A stretch of DNA of 64,000 bases from Punica granatum (taxonomy: Eukaryota; Streptophyta; Magnoliopsida; Myrtales; Lythraceae): assembly GCF_007655135.1 (NCBI RefSeq), contig NC_045127.1:15137001-15201000 (forward strand), read 5' to 3'. The position numbers and the translations under genes are program-made. Positions 1 to 11,735 of the stretch are shown piece after piece. Numbering within the stretch: the first letter of the stretch is position 1; each line of letters starts with the position of its first letter. The notes under the pieces are model-generated. The model was not told where the DNA came from. It saw nothing but the letters and a program-made list of their open reading frames with translations, and made no database searches.

Positions 1-4
1 CCGG

Positions 5-725
5 CACGCTCGCATGACGCCTACCAGGCTAGTTCGATCCCCTACGCTTTTGCGTTAAAATTGCGAACATCGTTTGCTCTTTCATCGTTCCCCTTTCCCC
101 ATTGCAGGAAATAACCAACAAGAAGGCAACATGAATCCAAAACTGCCACAATCGAGACAGGAAACACTTCTCTGCTACCTCCTTGGACTCCAAATACTCA
201 AGACCGACCGTCCCTCCACGAAAGATCACAGGCGACAGCTCCAACGAACATAGCATGTCCCATCCCACCCGCCACGAAGCTTCTAACACGATCACGCTGC
301 CGATCGAAGAATGGGCCCAACTCACCCCGCATGACCGGCGAGTCGTGCCAACCTTCGCGGAGAGCATCACCGCGTGATCATATGCACATCTCTCCGCAAG
401 ACCCTGTGCATCTACTAACGGCTAAGCGCGCCTCACACATGTCCAAGCATGTTTACATCAACTCATACACGCATGCTCAACGCATCAATGCATGTCTCTT
501 GGTGTGCTCGCACGACGCCTACCAGGCCAGTTCGCTTCCCTACACTCTTACATTGAAATCTTGAACAGTTTATCCTCTTTCATTGTTTTCTTTTCCCATT
601 GCAGGAAATCCTTAACAAGAAGACAGCCTGAATATTGAGCGACCACACTTGATACAACAAACGTCTCTCATCCAGCTCCTTGGGATTTCAATACTAAGTC
701 CCCATCCTTGCTCCACAAAGTAAGA
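5..725 (+). repeat. Imperfect direct duplication, spacing about 500 bp
   Basis: The sequence around 5-230 recurs around 507-725. Matching landmarks include GACGCCTACCAGG (17 and 515), CCCATTGCAGGAAAT (98 and 596), AACAAGAAG and CTCCTTGG. The copies differ by many substitutions and small indels, so the duplication is old. It lies in the repeat-rich 3' region of the Gypsy element. Confidence 0.6.
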
Positions 726-829
726 CTGCAAGAAAAATCAGAGTCACCGCTTTGCAGTGCCCTGCACTGTTCCTCAGCATTGACATTTCCTTTCGCATCT
801 CTTGCACTTTCTTATCGAGCACGCATTTA

Positions 830-1180
830 CTGCATTGGGTTCCGGCCCTACATCGGGCTTTGGCCCTGCATCGAGCTCCGACCCCGCATTTACTGCAGCG
901 GGCTTCGGCCCTGCATCGGGTTCCGACCCCGCTTTTTGCTGCATCGGGCTTTTGGGCCCGCTTTTGGGTTTTGGCCCCGTATCGGGTTTCGACCCCATTT
1001 TTGGGCTTCGGCCCCTCATCGGGCTTCGGCCCCACTTTTGGGTTTCGGCCCCTCATCGGGCTTCGGCCCCATATCGGGCCTCGGTCTTGCATTTACTGCT
1101 TTCGGGCCCCGGCCCAGCATTTACTGCTTTTGGGTTCCGGCCCAGCACTTATTACATTTAGGTTTTGACACCTCGCATCT
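830..1180 (+). repeat. Array 1: GGGC-TTCG-GCCC palindromic boxes
   Basis: About 14 boxes of the type GGGCTTCGGCCC recur every 15-35 bp, separated by spacers such as GCATTTACTGC. Each box can fold as a 4-bp stem with a 4-base loop. Variants keep the pairing: GGGC/GCCC, GGGT/ACCC and GGGT/GCCC (wobble) occur around loops TTCG, TCCG, TTTG and CCCG. Open frames across this block in both directions come from the repeat composition and are not genes. Confidence 0.8.
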
Positions 1181-4084
1181 ACTGCTTTCAGGCTCATCTG
1201 AAATCCAAAATCGATTTGGATTCAAATTCATCCAAGCGATACTCCGAGTAGCAAGTCTAATCCTTTCGCTGCAAAGACCGGAAGTGATAGCTCCACAAGC
1301 AGAGCATGACCCAACTCCCGATCGTAGGAGATACCAGCACGATCATGCCTCTGATCAAAGAATGGATCTCATTCACCTCTGTTGTGGTCGCCGATTGAAT
1401 GCGGGGGCAACATCCGCAGTCTTCTTTAAACTCTCTTCTACTTTAAGTTAAATACATTCCCACAAATGGGCTCTCGACATGAACAAATCCTTCAATGGAG
1501 CATTAAAACAGTCTTGGCGACGCCCTATTAGTGCTGTTGGGCCTGTTCGACTCGCCTGTCCTCATGGGACTCGACTCCTCGAGCCTTCCCTAGGACGACT
1601 GCGCATGCTTACTCGCAACTAGGGAAAATATGCTCATGTGACTTTAGTCACGGTCTAACCACTCCAGAGTAGTGATGACTAGATTCCCAGAAACAAATGT
1701 CACCTACACGTGGCACCCCATGGGTCGCGCGCGGGACAAAAAGGGATTTTCCTATGGGACCACCTCATATTTCTTACCATATATTCCCCGCATAATCGCC
1801 TAATACATTGTCTTCTTTGTCACCCTTCACAGGGGCACATTGAACACAGGCGAAGAGCGATGCACGAGTTCACGCTTCCTTGAGAACTTGTCTCGGACCC
1901 TTTCCTTATACTTTGACGAGGGAGGTGTCCGACGATGAGGTACCCCCTATGAAGTCGAAAACAAGAACAATCGAGCGAATCACTCAGCATTGATGCAACC
2001 GTCTTCCTCGAACATCCAGTGGCTTCAACAGCGTGCACCCTATAAGAGGCACGCGCTGTAGAGAACAACAAGAGATGATCGGAGACATCACACCAGGCGC
2101 CTACCACGGGCCACTTCAACAAATGAAGACCGGGGCATCCCCGTTCAACATTCGCGCCGAGACAATCTCGGTTCCCTATTCCACATGGGGCAATTTGACA
2201 TTTTCTTTTCCTAGACAACAGGGGAAATTCACATGTAATGCTTGCAAGGGCAAATGACATTGAGTTCGACGTCCGAGTGCGCGAGAATCAAACTTCCAAG
2301 AAAGTCAGTCCTCACAAAATAGGGCTAGTAACACACAATAAGTCTCCACGAGGCGAAGCACACCAAAGCGGCCTCGGCAATGCAAAATCGTGGAGTTTCA
2401 AACAAAGACATGGGGCACAAAACAAACCCCAACTACAAGAGAAAAACAGAGCGGAAAGAAGCGGAAAAACCCGCCAATGAAGAGAGAGAGAAAAGACGCG
2501 GGAAAAACCCGCCAATGAACAAAACAAGGCACCGCCGAGATATAAAACTCCACCACCGCCAATTCGAAGAAGAAATTAACAAACCTCGACAAAAGGGAGA
2601 GCAACAGACGCAACTCCTCGACAGAGATAGAACACAACGCACTCGGAGGTCGAATTCTTCAAACCCTTCGCCCTTGCAAGCTCGAGAGACAAAAGAATCG
2701 AGCCTGCTAGGTCGAAAACCCCTAGGGGCGACCTAGGCAAAAGTTAGGGCAAGAGAGAGGCACGACTGAAAATCCCGAGGCGGGCAGTCGTGGCAAAAGT
2801 AGAGCTAATCCCCTTTAGGTTGAGAGGTGCGGCCTCGAGGTGGGTGACCGTAGCAAAAGGAGAGCAAAATGAGAGATAGATAAAATTGACCCCCTAGTCT
2901 CTCACACATCGTGCGGACTAGGGATCCTCAACGAAAGGGGCCAGATTATCTACTCCAACATGATTCTCGATCAGCCCTCCAACACAGCTCAGCTGTCCAA
3001 CGTGGATTCCTTCTCAAGCACAGTGGGCAAATCGAGCATGCTATCCAAGCAGTTTGATATAGCCTACACAACAGAAGAACAAAGGAAAAAGGGTACATCT
3101 CGCTACAGGCGTGAACTCGTGTATCCTTTTAGCCTGGGGCAACGCGTTCCCCTCAAGCTTTCTCTTTTCTGTTTGTCTTTGCATAACTCTAGAATTGGTC
3201 ACAGCCACCTTTCAACAGGCTACTACAAAGCCGAAATCCCAGACATTCCTTTCTGGGGTCTAGTCATAGCATTCTGGAAATGGTCAGACCGAGTCTGATC
3301 AAATCTAGGCAAAAATCCCCACGCGGGTCACAAGCGCAGATGCCCTACGGTACCTTGACGAGAAGGGTCCTAAGTCGACGGGCGCGTCGAATAATCGACA
3401 GAGCCGCTAGGGCATCATTAAGTATGTCTCAATATGCTCGTACATGGTCAACAGGAGCTTTGGAGGCCTCGCATTGAGGCCTTCAAAAGTGGGATCTCAT
3501 TCGTATCCCCAAAGCAAAAACTCTCTACGGGTTGCCCAAGCGACCCGAAACTGAAGAACATGTGTCGCGAACACATTCTTTTGCCTGTGCTTATAAATTG
3601 CTAGTAATCCCATGACTTACTAATGATGTCAGGATCACCGGTACAACAAACGCAAGAACTACGGCAGACTCTGATCCCCTGTCCAAGAGGGTACGTAGGC
3701 GCTCCCAGAGTTCGAGTCCCGCATCACAAGACGCCGATCCGGCAGAGCAACGAGCAACCGCCTCGCAAGTAAAAGTCTCAGTGGCGAGACCGGGGCATTC
3801 CCAGCAAGCAATCGCTTCAGCGGCGAGACCAGCTGCCAGCAAGAGTAACAAACAATCGATCCAACAGCAGGGTCGGCTTCCAGCGAATCACACACACAAC
3901 CGCCCGAGGGGAAAAAGCGGGTCTCCAGCAAAGCACAACCACCCCAGCGGCAATGCAAGCCACTCCTACCACTGCACCATCCCAATCAAGCCATGACCTA
4001 ATGCCAAGCGCCCCTCTTCGGCGCCCCGCGCCATTCCCTGACACTAGTTGTTGCTTCTACATTCCCTGCATTTTCGCATCATGC

Positions 4085-6250
4085 CCACCGTTACTGTATT
4101 TTGGACTTCGTGTCCGCATTTACTGTATTTCGGACTTCGTGTCCGCATTCATTGATTTTCGGACTTCGTGTCCCCATTTACTGTTTTCCGAACTTCGTGT
4201 CCACATTCGTTGCATTCCGGACTTCGTGTCCGCATTCATTGTTTTTCGAACTTCGTGTCCTTCTTTACTACTTTCCGAACTTCGTGTCCGTATCCACTGC
4301 ATTTCAGACTTCGTGTCCGCATTCATTGTTTTTCGGACTTCGTGTCCGCATTTACCATCCGGACTTCGTGTCCGCATCTACTGCATTCTGGACTTCGTGT
4401 CCACATTTACCGCTTTTTCGACTTCGCATTCAGGACTTCGTGTCCATCTTTATCGCTTTTCGGACTTCGCGTCCAGGACTTCGTGTCCATCTTTATCGCT
4501 TTTCGGACTTCGCGTCCAGGACTTCGTGTCCATCTTTACCGCTTTTCGAACTTCGCGTCCACGGACTTCGTGTCCATCTTTACCGCTTTTCGGACTTCGC
4601 GTCCAGGATTTCGTGTCCATCTTTATCGCATTTCGGACTTCGCGTCCAGGACTTCGTGTCCATCTTTATCGCATTTCGGACTTCGCGTCCAGGACTTCGT
4701 GTCCGTCTTTACGGCTTTTCGGACTTCGCGTCCAGGACTTCGTGTCCGTCTTTACCGCTTTTCGGACTTCGCGTCCAGGACTTCGTGTCCGTCTTTACCG
4801 CTTTTCGGACTTCGCGTCCAGGACTTCGTGTCCGTCTTTACCGCTTTTCGGACTTCGCGTCCAGGACTTCGTGTCCGTCTTTACCGCTTTTCGGACTTCG
4901 CCTCCAGGACTTCGTGTCCGTCTTTACCGCTTTTCGGACTTCGCCTCCAGGACTTCGTGTCCGTCTTTACCGCTTTTCGGACTTCCCCTCCAGGACTTCG
5001 TGTCCGTCTTTACTGCTTTTCGGACTTCGTGTCCATTTTTATCGCTTTTCGGACTTCGCGTCCACGGACTTCGTGTCCCTCTTTACCGCTTTTCGGACTT
5101 CGCGTCCACGGACTTCGTGTCCCTCTTTACCGCTTTTCGGACTTCGCGTCCAGGACTTCGTGTCCATATTTACTGCATTTCGGATTTCGCGTCCAGGACT
5201 TCGTGTCCATCTTTATTGCTTTTCGAACTTCGCGTCCAGGACTTCGCGTCCGTCTTTACTTCTTTTCGGACTTCGTGTCCAGGACTTCGCGTCTGTCTTT
5301 ACTGCTTTTCGGACTTCGCGTCTGTCTTTACTGCTTTTCGGACTTCGCGTCCAGGACTTCGCGTCTTTACTGCTTTTCGGACTTCGCGTCCGTCTTTACT
5401 GCTTTTCGGACTTCGCGTCCGTCTTTACTGCTTTTCGGACTTCGTGTCCGCATCTATTGCATTTTGGACTTCGTGTCCACATTCATTGCATCCCAGACTT
5501 CGTGTCCGTGTCTACTGCATTCCGAACTTCGGGTCCTCATTTACTGCTTTCCGGACTTCGTGTCCGCATTCACTGCATTTTGGACTTCGCGTCCGCATCT
5601 ATTGCATTTTGGACTTCGTGTCCACATTCATTGCATTCCGGACTTCGTGTCCGTGTCTACTGCATTCCGGACTTCTTGTCCTCATTTACTGCTTTCTGGA
5701 CTTCGTGTCCGCATTCACTACATTTTGGACTTCGCGTCCGCATCTATTGCATTTTGGACTTCGTGTCCGCATTCACTACATTTTGGACTTCGCGTCCGCA
5801 TCTATTGCATTTTGGACTTCGTGTCCACGTTCATTGCATTCCGGACTTCGTGTCCATATCTACAGCATTTCGAACTTCGTGTCCTCATTTATTGCATTCC
5901 GGACCTCGTGTTCACATCTACTGCTTTCCGAATTTCGTGTCCGCATTTACTATTTTTGGACTTCGTGTCCTCACTTACTACATTCTGGATTTTGTGTCCG
6001 CATCTACTCCGTTTCGGATTTCGTATCCTCTTTTACTGCTTTCAGGACTTCGTGTCCGCATCTACTCCGTTTCGGACTTCATATCCTTATTTACTACATT
6101 TCAAATTTCGTACCCGCTTTACTGCATTTCGGACTTCGTGTTCACTTTTACTGCTTTTCGGACTTCGTGTCCACATTCATTGCATTCCGGACTTCGTGTT
6201 CGCATTTACTACTTTTTGGATTTCGTGTCCTCACTTAATGTCTTTTAAGT
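4085..6250 (+). repeat. Array 2: about 2.2 kb of GGACTTCGTGTCC boxes
   Basis: Roughly 80-90 boxes (counted by eye) of GGACTTCGTGTCC or GGACTTCGCGTCC fill this block. Three zones are visible: about 4085-4400 with a unit of about 29-30 bp; 4400-5430, where paired boxes form a unit of 43 bp that is nearly identical from copy to copy around 4700-4980; and 5430-6240 with a more diverged unit of about 30 bp. Spacers resemble CATTTACTGCATTT, the same spacer as array 1, so the two arrays share an origin. Each box can pair GGAC with GTCC around TTCGT or TTCGC. All three + frames stay open for long distances because the units lack stops. Confidence 0.9.
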
Positions 6251-6401
6251 ATGCATCCACATTTACTAATTTATGGTTTTTACTATTTTTGCAACAGGCC
6301 CACATATTAGCAAAAACGAGGAGAATTGCCAAACGGTCGCCAAGACCAAACAAGGTACTTCTCAAAGTCTTTGGCTGCATCCTCTATCTGAGCATACAAC
6401 C

Positions 6402-6414
6402 AAAGAGGGGCAAG
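6402..6414 (+). other. Polypurine tract of the Gypsy element
   Basis: AAAGAGGGGCAAG, with a single C, sits one base before TGTCAGCACC. This is the expected position for plus-strand priming next to a 3' LTR. Confidence 0.6.
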
Positions 6415-6415
6415 C

Positions 6416-9400
6416 TGTCAGCACCTAATTTCGGTCAATCGGCTCCGGGGGGGCAAAATTATCATTTCCCAATTTATCACCTTTTCTTTAAAAAAAAAAA
6501 AAAGGTCAAGTCGGTCAGAACCGGTCAGAGCCGGTCTGACCGACAAGACGGATGGGCAGGGTCGGTCAGAACTGATCTGACCGACCGCTGCACCACCCTT
6601 AAAAAAAAAAAAAAGAATGTCAAACGAAGTTTGACTTTCCCTGTTCTTCTTCCTCCCCTTCCTCTTCTGCACTCCCGTAAATCTCGTTTTCCAGCTGATT
6701 CTTCGGGGATTGGCCGGATTTCCCTCAACGGCCGAAAAGGAAAGAATCGAGATCAAAAAACCGGGGACGCTCTCGCTCGCGGGCTCTCAGGGACTCTCCC
6801 GAAAAATCCAAAAAAGACACAGCTCGATTTGGCGGCGATTTCGGGAAACTCTCGGACCCCGGTTCAGAGCCCGCTCATTCGAAAAAAGACTCTCGGCTCG
6901 AGCTTTGAACGGGAAGCTTGATAATTTTTTTGGGATCTCCTCTCTCTCAGCTGGATTTTTTTGGGGGGGATACTCTCTCTTTCTCTCGACCGCTCTCGGT
7001 TTTTAAAAAAACGGCACCTCGAACACCAAGCCCCCAGCTCGCAGACGAACGACGGCAGCTCGAACTCGGATGCCCCTCAGCTCGCGGACGGACGCCCCTC
7101 AGCTCGCGGACGAACGACCCCCAGCTCAAAGACGAACGATCCTCAGCTCAAGTTTTTTCTGACCCGCAGCTCCCCCCGTGACCGTCGGCTCCCACACCGA
7201 TTTCGTCCTCAACTCCAGACGCTCCCCGTAGCTCCCGCTCCACCCGAGCTCCCCGTCGCGCGAGCCTCCTCCATCAAACCGCCGAGACCACCCCTCTCCT
7301 TCTCTCTATTTTCGTTTTCTTCCTAATCGGGTCTGCTGTTTTTTTTTTTTCGGGGCCGAACAGACTCGCGCCGCCCAGCAGGCCAGCTTGCGGCTCAGTC
7401 CAGCAGCGCCGGTCTAGTCCAGCAGCGGACGGCCCAACCCAGCAACGGCCCAGCCCAGCTCGGCCCGGTCCGGCCCATCAGCCCAGTGCGGCCCAGTCCA
7501 AATCCCAGCAGGCCCGTTTGGCCCAATCCAGCTCAGACCGGCCCAGCCCAACTCGCCCGACCGTTTAATTTATTTTTATTTTTTCTTATTTACAGAGAAG
7601 CCCCTCAACTTTCCAAATTAGGTAAATTCTCGACTTAGTGGCATGATTAGGGTTCCTTTCATGAATATTATTGCTTGCTAGATGGATATTATATGAAATG
7701 AGTGTTCTTGGGTCGCGTGGGTGATCGGATTTGTCCCGAATTCGATTTTACGAACTTTCCCTTTTGTCACATTTCAGTCCAGAGGACGCATTTTATTTTT
7801 TTTCAGATCTTCTCCGAACCCTAAAATTATTTTCAATCAATTCCCAATCATTTTACTATTTTCCAATCAGTCCTGGATTTTTCAGAATTTTTTTTAAGCA
7901 TCTCAAATAACTTTTCAAGTTGTTTCAGTTTAGTCCCGGGGCCATTTTTCGCCCTTTTCAGATTTGCCCCGAATTTCAAACTTTCTTTTCAATCAAGTCC
8001 CAGTCATTTTACTATTTCCCAATCAGTCCTGGAATTCCCAGAATTTTTCAAGCATCCCAAAGAACTTTCCGAGTTGTTTCAGTTTAGTCCTGGGGCCATT
8101 TTTTTATTTTTCAGATCAGTCCCGATTTTCAAATTCATTTCAAATAAGCCCTAGGACACTTTCAGTAATTCTTCACACACTCCCCATTTTTTAGAATTGT
8201 CAAATCAGTCCCCAATCTTTTAGAATTTTCAGATCAGTCCCCAATTTTTTTAGAATTTTCAAATCAGTCCCTGCTCTTTTAAAATCGTTCAATTCAGTCC
8301 CCTGGACATTTTCTAAAATATCCGGCCCATTTCTACTTAGATCACCCACCGACAATGCATGTGCCCATTTAAATATTTCATTTTTGTAATTATGTGATTA
8401 TGTCGGAAATTAGAGTTTATCGGGCGTTCAATTAATGACTATCTCGACGGCTCGAAATCCGTAGACTGAAGCATTCGTCAAATTTCTAACTAACCTAAAA
8501 TTCTACATACGGGATGATCGGGACGTTAAATTTGACTAAATTAAATCACTTGACACTTTTAAATGGATTGCACGAACCGATTTAATAACCTGTAATCGCA
8601 TTGACAGTTCAAGAACTGTTAATCATGCCCTTTTCAAAATTCACAATTTCAAAAGCACCGAGATACGTGTCACGTAATCTCGACTTTTCATACACACACA
8701 TATTTTCCGGTTCAAGGGTATGATTATCGGTTCTTGATCTGTCATCACCCTAGGATAGGTTTGTGCTTAGAATGGGTCAAAACACGGAAAAAAAATTAAT
8801 CACAAACTCGGCTTAATTAAACATGGGCAAATAGTTGAGCAAAGGGCTAGGTTTCGGGTTTTAGACAAAAAAGAACACTCCTGATCTGTAAAGGCCACAC
8901 TGTCACAATACATAAAATTCTAAAAACAACACACATATTCGAGACTCGATTACAAACATTGTGTTTGTCGGGTCCACAAAAATAATGCCGAATGCTACAT
9001 CCTTTCTCTATCATCTTGTTTGTTTGTTTAGGGTAGGATTTGCATGCCAAGATACCCCGGTTAATAATCGATTAACTCACGTAAATTCGACAATAACAAA
9101 ACCTCATTGTTTGTTTATTTGTGCTTGATTGTTACATTTTTGCACTTGTTTGTTATGCGGATCGAGCCCAATCCTTTAGGATACGATTCACATGGGATCC
9201 AACTCCCCAATCGTAGATTACGGGATCTAATCCCCTAAACACCGAGTGCGCACCTTAATTTCAATTTCAGTCTTTTCAAACCACACGGTGAGCATGAGTG
9301 GAATAATGACCGAACGTGAACCGACCGGGATTCAGTTGTTGTAATTTGTATTTTATTTATTTGAGAGGACAATGTAAGGATTTAGGTTATACGTTTATTC

Positions 9401-9813
9401 ATGTAAGAATCCCGGTCGGAGAGCGGACGGTCGGAGTGTTTTTTCGAAATTTACGGTGTCAAAACGTGTAAGATGAGCGAAACTTAATTAAGCGGTAATT
9501 AAATAAAAATGGCAAGCTCTAGACAAGCTAGAGTACCGATAGGGCATGCGAGATATAAGCTCGCATGTAACAGAACCCCCGAATTCGGAACCTCGGGTTT
9601 CGTGGACCATATGCCTTAGCAATTAGGTGTACCCCGTACCCCTAGACCCGGGTAACTTGCCGGCCTTCGACCTTCGGGTCGTAATATGGCAAGTGGCGAC
9701 TCCTTCTCACGTGCGTCCGTCGCGCGTCCCCGGGAAGGTGGACACTCCCAAGCCGCGTTGCATTAGGCTTCGCGCATTGCGTGCCCCGACGAGACGAAAT
9801 TCGGGTGTCAACA
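6416..9813 (+). repeat. Gypsy 3' LTR, about 3.4 kb
   Basis: It starts TGTCAGCACC after a polypurine tract and ends in TGTCAACA. The end was set by alignment with the inverted relative at 13883, which ends (as complement) GGTGCGCACA. Inside are two hairpins between A-tracts (6510-6586), a GGCCCA-rich block (7370-7560), a block of spaced AGTCCC motifs (about 7770-8310), and a terminal 330 bp (9480-9813) shared with the LTR at 13883-14230. No tRNA-like primer site follows, so this is a 3' LTR. The downstream target duplication would be CACAC (9814-9818), whose partner is off window. No genes are seen within. Confidence 0.6.
6510..6586 (+). promoter_or_regulatory. Two GGTCGGTCAG hairpins in the LTR
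   Basis: GTCGGTCAG (6510) pairs with CTGACCGAC (to 6544), and GGTCGGTCAG (6560-6569) pairs perfectly with CTGACCGACC (6577-6586) around a 7-base loop. The pair lies between A-runs at 6490-6503 and 6601-6614, near the start of the LTR where U3 control signals sit. The palindromes are plain in the sequence; a regulatory role is inference. Confidence 0.4.
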
Positions 9814-11391
9814 CACACGAACATGGGGCATACACAATTGCAACATCACTTTATTCAGCGGTTTTAAGTTCGGGTGGATCAATTAAGTCGATTTATTGTC
9901 CTTAGCCGATCTTGTCCATAATGGCCGAATATGCATGAAGTCCAATTCGTGCCTATTCATTCTTATTTCACACAACCGGTTTTAGGTGTAATCCTTTAAA
10001 TATAAAGTTCATGTTCGGGTCGGTTTGTTTTCATTACAAGCCTCGATTTTAACAAAAGTCGAGTTTAATTATTAAATCGATTCATACTATTTCGACCAAA
10101 CCATACATTTCATGACGTAAAAAATATTTCGAAAAAAGAGCCATAGTCATGCTGCTACAGATCTCAGAATGTTACCTCTCCCGAGCTTTTTATTAGGAGG
10201 AACCGCATGAACCTGAAAGACCCCTCGAAATAAGGCTGGAACGAGTTGTTCAAGCACACTATAGCAGCGAGAAGTGGAGCAACGGGGGTAGCATCGGGCG
10301 ACGGGCACGAATAGAGGGATGAACAGCATCAGTCGAGATTGGGGAGTGGCTGCAGCAAACTAGTAGCAGCAGGCAGCAGCGGGGGAGCAGACAAGAGCAG
10401 CTCAATGGCTCAGAGGAGTAAAGAGTAGTAGCAGCAACGACTTAATGTGCTATGGGTAGTAGCAAAGGAGTAGAGACAATAGTTGCAACTCGTGAAGAAG
10501 AGGAGTGGCTTGGGGATAGAGGGCTCGGGTTTATTAAAAGGAATGTGAGGAAGAAGGAAGGAGGGAGCTGAAGGAAATGTGAGGAGGGAACATTAGTAGG
10601 CACGGGATGGAGGAGCTGAGAGGAAGAAGAGAAAGAAGAGATGGAGTTGTAGCTGTGGGCTGAGGTTGAAGAAGCAGAGGAAGGAGATAATGATGATGAT
10701 AGGAAGATGATGGAATGGTGGTGAATGGAGAGGGAAGCGGTAGTAGGGGCTGAAAAATGGAGGTCAGAAAATGAAGATGGAAGTGATGTAATAGAGGTAG
10801 AGGAGGGATGGTGATGGAAGGAGGAGGAAGCTGTGATGGGAGGCTAAGAAGGGAAGGAGCGAGAGAGTGAGTGAGAAAAGGAGACGAATATGTCGTTGTT
10901 TGAGGTTGTCTTTCTGTCCAAAACGAAGATCGACATAGAAGAATGAAGATGAAAGAATGAAGATGAAGGAAAGAAGAAGAAGATGGAGTTGATTGTGATG
11001 GTGATGGAGTTGGAGCTGGTGGTGTGAAAATGAGGAGATAGCAAAGGATGAGGGAACAAAGGAGGGAAAGGAGGACAGAGAGGTTTGGTCTCTCTGTTGC
11101 TACTGAGCTTTTTTTTTAGCTCGAGAAGGAGGGAGAGGGACAGAGAGGGAGGATGGCGATGTTTGCATAAAGATAAGAGGTAGCAAGAGATGGAGATGGC
11201 CAGGTAGGCATTGGGATTGAAGGTGGGCGGTGTTACAGGAGAAAAAAGAGAAAGAAAAGAGAAAGAAGAAGAAGAAAAGGAAATAATAAGGAATGAGAAG
11301 GAAAAAAAGAATAGAAAAGAAAGGGTACAAGGGTCGGCCAAGTCGGCCACTTGGAGCCGACCCTTTTGCCACCTATTATCTATTTTTTAAA
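9814..11391. other. Gene-free stretch with a GA-rich block (10140-11330)
   Basis: 9814-10140 is unremarkable non-coding DNA. From about 10140 to 11330 the + strand is strongly purine-rich (GAGGAAG, GATGATGG, AGCAGCAG), producing serine/phenylalanine-rich open frames on the other strand that are low-complexity artefacts. A shorter GA-rich block of similar look lies inside the solo Gypsy LTR at 25744-26040, so this may also be LTR-derived. I see no gene. Confidence 0.5.
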
Positions 11392-11735
11392 GGGAAATTT
11401 ACCTAAAATGGCCCATAATTTACCCGTTTTGTCAAATTTATCATATGTTTTTTTTGTCAAATCTATCCCATGGTTTACTTTTTGCATCAAATCTATCCCG
11501 GCGTTATCTTTTTCGTCGACATCTAACGACCGTGCTGACGTGGCATCCACGTGGCAAGTGTGGCCCACTATCTCTTCACGTGCCACGTCAGCACGACAGT
11601 TAGATGTTGACGGAAAAGATAACGCTAGGATAGATTTGATGCAAAAAGTAAACCATGAGATAGATTTGACAAAAAAAAGCATAAGATAAATTTGACAAAA
11701 CGGGTAAACCATGGGCCATTTTAGGTAAAAACCCC
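11392..11735. mobile_element. Foldback MITE 1 (Mutator-like), 344 bp
   Basis: The two halves are long inverted copies: about 160-bp arms run inward from GGGAAATTTACC and from its mirror GGTAAAAACCCC, meeting at a short centre rich in CACGTG and CCACGTG near 11550-11580. Mirror-image frames on both strands encode near-identical peptides, confirming the palindrome. The flanks TTTTTTAAA and TTTTTCTAA match at only 7 of 9 positions and are low complexity, so the target duplication is weak here. The family call rests on elements at 47836, 52888 and 61061, which share GGG-type ends and better 9-bp duplications. Confidence 0.7.

Larger units (their letters stand above)
1..6415 (+). mobile_element. 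3' non-coding region of a Tat/Ogre-like Gypsy retrotransposon (5' part off window)
   Basis: This stretch ends in a purine tract (6402-6414) directly followed by an LTR start TGTCAGCACC at 6416, so it reads as the internal 3' end of a + strand LTR retrotransposon whose body lies left of the window. No polyprotein domain is visible in it. It holds repeat blocks: an imperfect direct duplication (about 5-230 versus 507-725), a box array at 830-1180, a weaker GGCAAAAG-containing subrepeat at 2720-2870, and the large array at 4085-6250. Long repeat-rich 3' untranslated regions are known for Tat/Ogre Gypsy elements. Assignment to that lineage is inference, because no RT sequence is in view. Confidence 0.55.

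Noticed and set aside
694..1451. Open frames on both strands over array 1
   Set aside because: Same artefact: proline/glycine/arginine-rich peptides from the palindromic box repeat.
4085..6250. CRISPR-like regular repeat
   Set aside because: Repeats are 13 bp with near-constant short spacers, spacers are repetitive and the DNA is plant nuclear; no cas genes.
3953..6921. Three overlapping open frames of 715-917 codons on the + strand
   Set aside because: All three frames are open only because the short repeat unit lacks stop codons; the peptides are the same repeated words in three registers, with no domain.
9814..9840. Primer-binding site after the Gypsy LTR
   Set aside because: The sequence after 9813 does not resemble a plant tRNA 3' end, so the LTR is taken as the 3' one.
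10844..11372. 168- and 90-codon frames on the - strand
   Set aside because: Serine/phenylalanine-rich low-complexity products of the GA-rich block.
11351..11712. Two frames of about 110 codons on opposite strands encoding near-identical peptides
   Set aside because: They are the two arms of foldback MITE 1 read on either strand.
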